Assembly: GCA_018658605.1 (NCBI GenBank)
Contig: JABHUV010000170.1
Coordinates: forward strand, 1 to 5,471
Direction of reading: 5' to 3'
DNA: 5,471 nucleotides
Origin: Planctomycetaceae bacterium
GTDB taxonomy: Bacteria > Planctomycetota > Planctomycetia > Pirellulales > Pirellulaceae
The notes beneath the pieces were generated by a model. That model did not search any database. It had not been told where the DNA came from and saw only the letters and a list, made by a program, of their open reading frames with translations. Below are positions 1 to 5,471 of the stretch, one piece after another; position 1 is the stretch's first letter, and every line of letters starts with the position of its first letter. The position numbers and the translations under genes are program-made.

Positions 1-110
1 AATTCCTCAATAGCCTTACCATTACGAGGTGTACGGCTATCCATCGTGCAAACACGATAAAATGGACGGTGGGTGCGACCCAATCGTTTCAGACGAATAC
101 GAACTGCCAC
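1..110 (-). CDS. rpsP: 30S ribosomal protein S16, N-terminal part (cut by window edge)
   Basis: This is the first 36 codons of ribosomal protein S16, a small-subunit protein that binds 16S rRNA and helps 30S assembly. The translation starts [19 protein letters not shown] and continues with [16 protein letters not shown], which matches the conserved S16 N-terminus (basic RIRLKRxGRxHRPxYR block, then a D-S-R-x-P-R-x-G segment). S16 is usually about 80-150 residues, so most of the gene lies beyond the left edge. The start is GTG at 108-110; it is chosen because the S16 family begins exactly here (M-A-V-R-I) and an AAAGGAG ribosome binding site lies 5 bases upstream. It follows ffh on the same strand with a 141-base gap, the classic ffh-rpsP order (trmD and rplS often come next). 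No strong promoter was seen in the gap, so cotranscription with ffh is likely but inferred. Confidence 0.95.
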   Translation of the reverse strand, partial: MAVRIRLKRLGRTHRPFYRVCTMDSRTPRNGKAIEE

Positions 111-115
111 GATCT

Positions 116-122
116 CTCCTTT
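116..122 (-). promoter_or_regulatory. Ribosome binding site of rpsP
   Basis: On the minus strand this reads AAAGGAG, a strong Shine-Dalgarno match, 5 bases before the GTG at 108-110. It fixes the non-ATG start of rpsP. Confidence 0.85.
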
Positions 123-251
123 AAATATCTTCTCCAAAATGAGCTGTCAGCATTAACGAACAGCACTTGTAATCTACCAATATGCGGTTAGAAACGCGAA
201 TGGGCAACCGACAAAAACGAATTTTCTTCATCTCGGACCCAGTTTTATAGC

Positions 252-1724
252 TCAACGTCGTCGACGGCGCGTTTGTCGCAGCATTTTTTCACGATCTTTG
301 CGTTTTTTCTTCTTATCTGAGGATCTTAAACGAGTGCCTGTGGACTTCTTTTGTCGAGGTCCACCGCCCATTCCACCACCCATCGCTCCATCTTGCAGTT
401 CTTTTACCGCCTTCATCCGTTCCTTCATTCCTTTTCCAGCCATTCCCTCCATCATCGGCTTCATTTGCTCATATTGTTTGATCAATTGAGTCACTTCGCC
501 ACCTTGGACACCTGCTCCCTGCGCAATTCGGTTTCGCCGCGGTGAAGAAATAACACTTGGGTCGCGCCGCTCTAACGCGGTCATTGAGTTAATAATACCA
601 ACTGTTCGCCGCATACCACCTTCGGTCTCATCGTCTTCGAGCATCGTATTAAGTTGCGCCATCGGACCACCGAGCATTCCTAGCATTTTTTTCACGAGCC
701 CCGGTTGGGCCATGCTTTCAATCTGACCCTTGAAATCATCAAGCGTAAACGTACCTTCTTGCAACTTCCGCTCGAGTTCTTCTTGTTGTTTTTCATCGAC
801 GACTTGCCGCGCGACATCAACTAGTCCTAGGATATCGCCAAGACCTAAGATACGCCCCGCCATACCCTCCGGACGAAACGGTTCGAGGTCATCTAGATGT
901 TCACCGGTACCAATGAACTTTATCGGAACCCCAGTCACTTCCTTGACTGACAACAACGCTCCACCTCGAGCATCCCCGTCAAGTTTCGTCATGATCACGC
1001 CATCAAGTTCCAAGGCTTCGTTAAAGGCCTTCGCACTATGAACGGCATCTTGGCCCGTCATGCCGTCGACAACCAAGTAAACCTGATGCGGTTGCACTCG
1101 ACGATCAATATTCACCAATTGTGACATCAACTCCTCATCAATTGCCAATCGGCCCGCCGTGTCTAAAATCACTACGGTCGCATCATGTTCTTTGGCTTGT
1201 TTGATACCGTTTTGACATACCTTAACGGGGTCGGTAGAGCCTTCTTCGCTGTAGACGGGAATATCTAGCTGTTTTCCAAGCGTTTGTAATTGTTCGATCG
1301 CCGCTGCACGCTGCAAGTCGGCAGCCACCAGCATTGGTTTATGTCCCTGCTCACGCAACAATCGAGCCAACTTCCCCGTTGTCGTCGTTTTCCCTGAACC
1401 CTGTAAACCACAGAGCATTACAATATTGACCGGTTGATCCAAAACAGGTTCGGACTCTTCACCTCCAAGAATCTGAATCAACTCATCGCGAACAATACCA
1501 ATCACTTGCTGACTGGGGTCAAGCGATAACAACACTTTTTCACCGAGCGCTTGCTCAGTCACATTGCCCATAAATCGCTGCACGACATCGTAGCTAACGT
1601 CCGCTTCGATCAACGACTGCTCAACGGACTGCAAACCTTCGCGCATGTTCGCTTCGGTCAACCGACCTTTGCCACTGAGTGACTTAATAGCGCCTTGCAG
1701 GCCTTCACTTAGACTATCAAACAT
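252..1724 (-). CDS. ffh: Signal recognition particle protein Ffh (SRP54 GTPase)
   Basis: Ffh binds SRP RNA and signal sequences emerging from the ribosome, and delivers translating ribosomes to the FtsY receptor at the inner membrane in a GTP-dependent cycle. Domains in order: helical N domain about residues 1-95; G domain about 96-295 with P-loop GLQGSGKT (106-113), insertion-box motif DLQRAAAIEQL (136-146, Ala where Pro is usual), DTAGRL (188-193), TKLDGDARGG (246-255) and the closing GTGEHLDDLEPF (272-283); Met-rich M domain about 325-450 with the RNA-binding helix around 385-406 and MKPMMEGMAGKGMKERM (421-437). The protein is 490 residues, somewhat longer than the usual 450 or so, because of a Gly/Met stretch and a very basic tail ending in five Arg. 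The ATG at 1722-1724 is supported by an AGGTGA site 7 bases upstream. It precedes rpsP and has its own likely promoter at 1800-1828. Function is certain from the motifs; the altered RNA-binding residues are discussed as a finding. Confidence 0.98.
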   Translation of the reverse strand: MFDSLSEGLQGAIKSLSGKGRLTEANMREGLQSVEQSLIEADVSYDVVQRFMGNVTEQALGEKVLLSLDPSQQVIGIVRDELIQILGGEESEPVLDQPVNIVMLCGLQGSGKTTTTGKLARLLREQGHKPMLVAADLQRAAAIEQLQTLGKQLDIPVYSEEGSTDPVKVCQNGIKQAKEHDATVVILDTAGRLAIDEELMSQLVNIDRRVQPHQVYLVVDGMTGQDAVHSAKAFNEALELDGVIMTKLDGDARGGALLSVKEVTGVPIKFIGTGEHLDDLEPFRPEGMAGRILGLGDILGLVDVARQVVDEKQQEELERKLQEGTFTLDDFKGQIESMAQPGLVKKMLGMLGGPMAQLNTMLEDDETEGGMRRTVGIINSMTALERRDPSVISSPRRNRIAQGAGVQGGEVTQLIKQYEQMKPMMEGMAGKGMKERMKAVKELQDGAMGGGMGGGPRQKKSTGTRLRSSDKKKKRKDREKMLRQTRRRRR

Positions 1725-1731
1725 GCAGTAT

Positions 1732-1737
1732 TCACCT
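1732..1737 (-). promoter_or_regulatory. Ribosome binding site of ffh
   Basis: The minus strand reads AGGTGA, 7 bases before the ATG at 1722-1724. This is a good partial Shine-Dalgarno match and supports the chosen ffh start. Confidence 0.7.
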
Positions 1738-1799
1738 AAAGATAAGATTGTAAATCAAACCATAACATGGGCTGATTTTGAGATTCGAATGAATCCCGT

Positions 1800-1828
1800 A
1801 TTCTACAATCGACTATGAAACCTTGCAA
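1800..1828 (-). promoter_or_regulatory. Likely sigma70-type promoter for ffh (and probably rpsP)
   Basis: On the minus strand TTGCAA (1823-1828, 4 of 6 to the -35 consensus) and TAGAAT (1800-1805, 5 of 6 to the -10 consensus) are separated by exactly 17 bases. Transcription would start near 1793, giving a leader of roughly 70 bases before the ffh ATG. The site lies in the 118-base gap after the NHL lipoprotein gene, so ffh need not depend on read-through. It is predicted from consensus only; planctomycete promoters are not all of this type. Confidence 0.5.
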
Positions 1829-1842
1829 ACGAGGTAAGCGGT

Positions 1843-3963
1843 TTAAAAGGCTGCCGGCGAATGTGTCAACGACACCGGCTTAACACTACCGGTTTCGGAT
1901 ACAATCAGTGGAATTTTAAAAACAACTGATGCAACTTTACACAATCCATTTTCATTATCTTGGCAGTAATAATAATCCATCGAAACAGTCAGCACATCTT
2001 CACCCACACCACTAACTGGAACTTCGACAACAAACTCGTTCGTTGGCTTGTCAAGGTGCACTTTACCGTTATCTACAATCCTCAGCGGTCCGCCGTCGGT
2101 CGTGTCCTGCACATAATAAACCTGTGGCGCTTGTGGGTTCATCTTCCAGCCAGCAGGTAATTTGAGCGATACGGCCAATTTAACCTTACCGTCAACGGCT
2201 TGCACATCGGCACTGCCCACAGCAACTCGAACTGCGTTAGTAAACTCTGGTACCACTACCATTTTCTCTGGTGGCTCTAATCCAGGGAAATCTAGTGTAG
2301 CAACTTTAAACGTCCCTAATTCAATCGTCCGGATTTTGTGATTGTTGGTATCGGCGATAAATAATGTATCACCGGCGATTGTAATACCTGAAGGTTCGTC
2401 AAACTCACCCTTAACCTTTCCAGCGATCGTTTTAGTAGTTCCTGTCGCTGCGTCGACGACTTTGACCTTATCGTTGTATGTATCCGTAATATAAATATTC
2501 CCTTCGTGATATTGCACGCCAAGCACATGTTGCAGCTTCACTTTTTCCTTGGGTCCATCTTGATCGCCAAAATAGAACAGTCGCCCACGCGGTAATCCAC
2601 TGGTTCCCACCACCGTCATTACCGACTTTCTGCGATCAAAAGGTACGCCTCGAATCGAACTGCCTTCACTGTCGGCGATATATAGATACTCGCCGTCGGA
2701 CGTCAGGCCGGAAGGCTGCGCAAAAGAGCTTGACCCCAAAGCGTAGGGAAGATTAGGTAACAACGGCCCATCAACAATATCCTCACGGCCATTACCTGCG
2801 TAGGGTCCAATGGTCGATTCATCGAGCGGCATCCGCCAAATTTGATGAGGCCCAGCCATCGCAATATACAAATCCATGTTGTGTACCCACAATGCCCACG
2901 GACTATTGATCCCCGTAAACTTAGGTTTACCAAACCACGGGCGGGATTGTTTTGCGGGAGTCGACCCAGGGAACGCATTCTGACCCTGTTTCCCAGTTCC
3001 CGCGATAGTCGTCACTTTTTTTGATTCGAGGTCAATTTTGCGAATCATATGATTCTCAACATCGGCCACGTATAACGTATTTTCATGCAACGCAAGACCC
3101 TGTGGATGATCAAACGTCGCGATATCGTAACCACCGTTGTTCCGCCCGACGGAACCTGTACCAATGATATCTTGAACGTTACCCTCAAGATCAGAAATGA
3201 CAATCCGGTTGTGACTACTATCGGTAACAAACAATCGCTGAGAGGCCTTATCGGCTAGCACTTTCCCTGGGTACTTCAACGGAGTCGACTCAACTTTGAA
3301 TTCTTCCAATTCAAAACGCAGTGGTGTTTTGTCAATCAACTTATTGTTGGCGTAATAGGGCATATTCTTTTTGAAGAACGCATCGAGCGCCTCAAAAGTA
3401 ATTTCGCCTCCATTTTTTGCAACAAAATATCCTTCTGGATCAATCACAATCAACGTTGGCCAACTTTGCACACCAAACAGATTCCACAACTTGTGATCCG
3501 CATCATTAACTACTGGATGCCGAATGTCATGACGAATAATCGCATCACGAATATTTTGCGTATCTTTCTCTTCATCAAACTTTGCAGAATGAACACCGAT
3601 CACGACAATTTCATCAGGATAAGCTTCTTCAAGCTTTCGCAAATTAGGAAGAATGTGATGGCAATTGATGCAACAATACGTCCAGAAATCTAAAACAACG
3701 AATTTGCCCCGCAAGTCGCGTTTATTCAATGGCCCTGTATTAAGCCACTGCATATCCTTCGGAAACATCATTTCATCCGGAATTGGTATTCGTTGAGTAA
3801 ATGGATTACGTGCTTGATAAACGACTGCTTGTAACGGTGCGGTGAACCCTAGTTCCTGAGCCGATTCTGTAGTTCTTGATTCCTCACAACCACTCAACAA
3901 CACGATGAACAAACATGTCGCCAAAACAATATATACCCACCGACCTATCACTGACATCTGCAT
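1843..3963 (-). CDS. NHLRC2-like lipoprotein: thioredoxin-like domain, NHL propeller, C-terminal beta domain
   Basis: This is a predicted exported redox lipoprotein of unknown substrate. Residues 1-26 are a lipoprotein signal: Arg7, a hydrophobic core, then lipobox LSGC with Cys26 as the lipidation site; Glu27 gives no inner-membrane retention signal of the Asp+2 type. Residues about 75-200 are an AhpC/TSA-thioredoxin-like domain: LDFWTYCCINC with Cys97, Cys98 and Cys101, and the cis-Pro segment SWPT (167-170). Six NHL repeats follow, around 229-270, 286-324, 352-392, 414-455, 477-516 and 521-559, with repeated Y/F-I/V-A/T-D motifs, consistent with a six-bladed propeller. Residues about 575-690 form a beta-rich domain with YYYCQDNENGLC (Cys667, Cys675), reminiscent of the DsbD N-terminal domain. 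The CCINC motif, domain order and length match the NHLRC2 family (human protein about 726 residues). The first ATG is chosen because AGAGGA lies 7 bases upstream and gives a normal signal peptide; the ATG at codon 3 would sit too far from it. The gene is divergent from the DUF1573 gene. A role in envelope thiol chemistry is inference. Confidence 0.92.
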   Translation of the reverse strand: MQMSVIGRWVYIVLATCLFIVLLSGCEESRTTESAQELGFTAPLQAVVYQARNPFTQRIPIPDEMMFPKDMQWLNTGPLNKRDLRGKFVVLDFWTYCCINCHHILPNLRKLEEAYPDEIVVIGVHSAKFDEEKDTQNIRDAIIRHDIRHPVVNDADHKLWNLFGVQSWPTLIVIDPEGYFVAKNGGEITFEALDAFFKKNMPYYANNKLIDKTPLRFELEEFKVESTPLKYPGKVLADKASQRLFVTDSSHNRIVISDLEGNVQDIIGTGSVGRNNGGYDIATFDHPQGLALHENTLYVADVENHMIRKIDLESKKVTTIAGTGKQGQNAFPGSTPAKQSRPWFGKPKFTGINSPWALWVHNMDLYIAMAGPHQIWRMPLDESTIGPYAGNGREDIVDGPLLPNLPYALGSSSFAQPSGLTSDGEYLYIADSEGSSIRGVPFDRRKSVMTVVGTSGLPRGRLFYFGDQDGPKEKVKLQHVLGVQYHEGNIYITDTYNDKVKVVDAATGTTKTIAGKVKGEFDEPSGITIAGDTLFIADTNNHKIRTIELGTFKVATLDFPGLEPPEKMVVVPEFTNAVRVAVGSADVQAVDGKVKLAVSLKLPAGWKMNPQAPQVYYVQDTTDGGPLRIVDNGKVHLDKPTNEFVVEVPVSGVGEDVLTVSMDYYYCQDNENGLCKVASVVFKIPLIVSETGSVKPVSLTHSPAAF
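1853..1879 (-). terminator. Possible weak hairpin terminator at the end of the NHL lipoprotein gene
   Basis: GTGTC (1863-1867) and GACAC (1871-1875) form a 5-base stem around a 3-base loop, extended after a bulge by GCCG (1853-1856) pairing with CGGC (1876-1879). In the minus-strand transcript it is followed by AGCC and then four U residues that run into the stop codon. It lies inside the last codons, the stem is bulged and the U tract is short, so it may be chance or only a weak terminator. Confidence 0.25.
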
Positions 3964-3970
3964 TATTCAA

Positions 3971-3976
3971 TCCTCT
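3971..3976 (-). promoter_or_regulatory. Ribosome binding site of the NHL lipoprotein gene
   Basis: The minus strand reads AGAGGA, 7 bases before the ATG at 3961-3963. It favours that ATG over the in-frame ATG two codons later. Confidence 0.75.
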
Positions 3977-4004
3977 TTTAATCTTCTGATTTACTGTTGC
4001 TTTT

Positions 4005-4010
4005 ATTATA
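4005..4010 (-). promoter_or_regulatory. Possible -10 box for the NHL lipoprotein gene
   Basis: The minus strand carries a perfect TATAAT within an AT-rich run (GTTATATAATAAAAG). A start near 3998 would leave a leader of about 35 bases containing the ribosome binding site. No good -35 is seen at 17 bases; the nearest candidate, TTCAAG (4031-4036), is weak and 20 bases away. Because the region is AT-rich, a chance match is possible. Confidence 0.4.
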
Positions 4011-4091
4011 TAACATTTACATATAGTTTTCTTGAACACCAATCCAATTTCCATTTGTTAAAGCAAACCTAAATTCGCGGTCCCCCTTGTT

Positions 4092-4105
4092 GGAGCCCTC
4101 ATTTG
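4092..4105 (+). promoter_or_regulatory. Alternative start of the DUF1573 gene: GGAG plus TTG
   Basis: GGAG (4092-4095) lies 7 bases before an in-frame TTG (4103-4105), the same spacing seen for the ffh and NHL lipoprotein genes here. The frame is open from this TTG through the DUF1573 gene, with a stop upstream at 4070-4072. Against it, the added 26 codons contain a promoter-like TATAAT and would push the signal-peptide core to residue 40 or so. Confidence 0.35.
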
Positions 4106-4125
4106 CCATTGAAATTTTTGTTTTC

Positions 4126-4134
4126 TGCTATAAT
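4126..4134 (+). promoter_or_regulatory. Extended -10 promoter candidate for the DUF1573 gene
   Basis: TGCTATAAT is a perfect extended -10 element (TGn plus TATAAT at 4129-4134). TTGAAA lies upstream at 4109-4114, but only 14 bases away, so the extended -10 would have to carry most of the recognition. Transcription would begin near 4141, about 40 bases before the GTG at 4181. If it is real, translation cannot start at the upstream TTG (4103) on this transcript. Confidence 0.45.
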
Positions 4135-4180
4135 CCCAAATACAACCTCCAATAGTCCTTTAGCCAAACATCTAGCAATC

Positions 4181-5227
4181 GTGCTTTCACTTCAAAAATA
4201 CCATCGGCTTCGCAATCATTGCACACTAGCAATATTCGCTGCTTGTCTCAGCCTTTCAACGCTTTCCGCACAGGGCCAAGACTGGGCAAAAAAGATGTTC
4301 GCGACACTTGAGCACGATTTCGGTACGGTGGCCCGCAACTCGAATCAACAATTTCGATTTGAAATAACCAACCTATATAAAGAAGACGTTCACATTGCAA
4401 GTGTACGGGCTAGTTGTGGGTGTACTATTCCCAAAATAGAAACGGCAACACTTAAAAGCTTTGAAAAAGGTGCCATTCTGACGACCTACAACACTAAGAG
4501 TTTTGTCGGACAACGCGGTGCCACGGTAACGGTTACCATCGACAAACCGTTTTTTGCGGAAATCCAACTTCAAGTCGCGGGATTCATACGCAGTGACATA
4601 GTGTTTACACCTAACAGCGTTGAATTTGGCGAGTTTCAACTCAGCCGCAAACCCAAGAAAGAATTTCGCGTCCAGTACGCTGGCCGCACGGACTGGAGTA
4701 TTACAGACGTTCGCAGTAAGCAAGCGTATTACAACGTGGAAATACTCGAGAGGACCGTGCTTGCTGGTGGCGTCGAATATCGGATGGCCGTTGAACTCAA
4801 AGACAACGTCCCAGTGGGATATCTAAAAGATTATTTGATCATCGTCACCAACGATCCCTTAAATCGGGAAATCCAATTACCACTTTCAGGTAAAGCATCA
4901 GCCCCTGTCACTTTGAGCCCAGCTGCGCTGCTTCTGGGGATATTGTCACCCGATGATTCCATTAGAAAACGCCTTATCCTCCGTGGCACCGAATCCTTTA
5001 GTATCACGTCAATCAAATGCAACCATGATGGCGTTTCGTTCGAAAGCGACTCCCAGCCTGCAGCAAATTCAAACGCACCTGCACCCAAACAATTACACAT
5101 CATTCCCGTTACCTTTCAAGCCGGGACCGCAGCGGAAAAGATTCAGGCAACAATTACGGTCGAAGCCAAAATGGAAAGTGGTCAGACTATCGTTCTGACC
5201 TGCCCTCTTTCTGCAACCGTGGAATAG
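4181..5227 (+). CDS. Secreted DUF1573 protein with three Ig-like (ASH-type) domains
   Basis: This is a predicted exported protein of 348 residues with no known enzymatic role. From the GTG start, residues about 7-13 are basic, 14-30 are a hydrophobic core, and cleavage is likely near AQG (30-32), before QDWAKKMF. Domain 1 (about 41-136) is DUF1573: HDFGTV (45-50), ITNLYKEDVHIASVRASCGC with the Cys79-Gly-Cys81 motif. Domain 2 (about 139-239) is a second beta-sandwich (FTPNSVEFGEF, then TNDPLNREIQLPLSGKA). Domain 3 (about 242-346) repeats the pattern (VTLSPAALLLGILSP, then FSITSIKCNHDG). The start is uncertain. GTG at 4181 gives a normal signal peptide and lies downstream of the TGCTATAAT box, but has no clear Shine-Dalgarno. 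TTG at 4103 has GGAG 7 bases upstream and would add 26 residues (374 in total) that look unlike the rest of the gene. There is no in-frame ATG until after the signal peptide. The 3' end overlaps the convergent amidase gene. A structural or binding role in the envelope is inferred from the fold family. Confidence 0.88.
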   Translation: MLSLQKYHRLRNHCTLAIFAACLSLSTLSAQGQDWAKKMFATLEHDFGTVARNSNQQFRFEITNLYKEDVHIASVRASCGCTIPKIETATLKSFEKGAILTTYNTKSFVGQRGATVTVTIDKPFFAEIQLQVAGFIRSDIVFTPNSVEFGEFQLSRKPKKEFRVQYAGRTDWSITDVRSKQAYYNVEILERTVLAGGVEYRMAVELKDNVPVGYLKDYLIIVTNDPLNREIQLPLSGKASAPVTLSPAALLLGILSPDDSIRKRLILRGTESFSITSIKCNHDGVSFESDSQPAANSNAPAPKQLHIIPVTFQAGTAAEKIQATITVEAKMESGQTIVLTCPLSATVE

Positions 5228-5471
5228 CCTCTTCGAGTTTCCGCATAACGGCCAAGACCAGATGTTCTTGCCAAGGCAACGCTGCTACTTGGACTCCCAC
5301 CGGTAAACCCACACTTCCTTTTTCCGTTGCAATTGCCTTGCGAACCACGCTATCACGTACTCGCTCTCGATCTGACTCTTCCCCCTCCCCTATGATGGAC
5401 CACGGCACCATTCCGGCTGGACCTCCAACGAGATTATGCAAAAAGCTATAACTAGCGGCGGGAATCAAATC
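5187..5471 (-). CDS. Amidase-signature family enzyme, FAAH-like, C-terminal 94 residues (cut by window edge)
   Basis: This is the C-terminus of an amidase-signature hydrolase; the rest of the gene lies beyond the right edge. The frame is open to the last base (first visible codons Asp-Leu) and ends at TAG (5187-5189). Visible motifs are SYSFLHNLVGGPAGMVPW, which matches the family's N-x-x-G-x-P-A-x-x-x-P region near the substrate pocket, then GSVGLPVGVQVAALPWQEHL and VLAVMRKLEEAIP, which match the terminal G-L-P-x-G-x-Q segment and last helix. The wording VGLPVxVQxxALPWQE is strikingly like mammalian fatty acid amide hydrolase as I remember it. The family's Ser-cisSer-Lys catalytic triad lies in the N-terminal half and cannot be seen, so activity and substrate (fatty acid amides or another amide) are unproven. 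Its last 13 codons plus stop overlap the end of the convergent DUF1573 gene. Confidence 0.9.
   Translation of the reverse strand, partial: DLIPAASYSFLHNLVGGPAGMVPWSIIGEGEESDRERVRDSVVRKAIATEKGSVGLPVGVQVAALPWQEHLVLAVMRKLEEAIPRLQKEGRSER

Noticed and set aside
143..164. Inverted repeat GCTGT/ACAGC between ffh and rpsP as a terminator or small RNA
   Set aside because: The stem is only 5 bases around a 12-base loop, with no U tract after it. It would also cut the expected ffh-rpsP cotranscription. Chance is the simpler explanation.
111..251. SRP RNA gene or leader riboswitch next to ffh
   Set aside because: The 141-base gap shows no GGAA tetraloop hairpin typical of SRP RNA and no recognisable riboswitch core.
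298..1041. Open frames on the plus strand inside ffh
   Set aside because: They are antisense shadows of a gene with every SRP54 motif intact; their translations are Ser/Arg/Pro-rich and match no family.
2316..3230. Several 60-90 codon frames in other frames inside the NHL lipoprotein gene
   Set aside because: They lie wholly within a continuous, clearly coding frame with NHL repeats, and have no ribosome binding site or recognisable domain.
4373..5198. Short frames on both strands inside the DUF1573 gene
   Set aside because: They overlap conserved DUF1573 sequence and show no family features of their own.
1..5471. Mobile element, CRISPR array, defence system or biosynthetic cluster
   Set aside because: No transposase, integrase, direct-repeat array or terminal inverted repeats were seen; all five genes belong to recognisable housekeeping or envelope families.

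Overview
The window looks like a stretch of ordinary chromosome from a planctomycete-like bacterium. Three things suggest this: the DUF1573 protein has the mature start and CGC motif I associate with planctomycete proteins; a secreted NHLRC2-like thioredoxin/NHL lipoprotein is present; and ffh is followed by rpsP. The assignment comes from remembered family patterns, not from a search. I see no mobile element, CRISPR array, tRNA, rRNA or phage gene.

Layout from left to right. On the minus strand, positions 1-110 hold the start of rpsP (ribosomal protein S16), which runs off the left edge. Upstream of it on the same strand is ffh (252-1724), the SRP54 GTPase, with a likely sigma70-type promoter at 1800-1828. 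Next, also on the minus strand, is a 706-residue lipoprotein (1843-3963) with a CCINC thioredoxin-like domain, a six-repeat NHL propeller and a C-terminal beta domain carrying a cysteine pair. A short AT-rich divergent region (3964-4180) holds a TATAAT box on each strand. On the plus strand follows a secreted three-domain DUF1573 protein (about 4181-5227). Its 3' end overlaps by 41 bases the convergent 3' end of an amidase-signature gene that runs off the right edge and closely resembles the C-terminus of fatty acid amide hydrolase.

How the genes relate. ffh and rpsP form the familiar translation/secretion cluster, probably cotranscribed and continuing to the left. The NHL lipoprotein and the DUF1573 protein are both predicted to be exported and are divergently arranged. 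They may share regulation, but the sequence does not prove it. The amidase appears unrelated to its neighbours.

The points most worth a second look are the triple-domain redox lipoprotein with two separate cysteine sites, the FAAH-like amidase terminus, the uncertain start of the DUF1573 gene (a promoter-like box sits inside the longer reading frame), and substitutions in the Ffh RNA-binding motif. No clearly new multi-gene system is visible.
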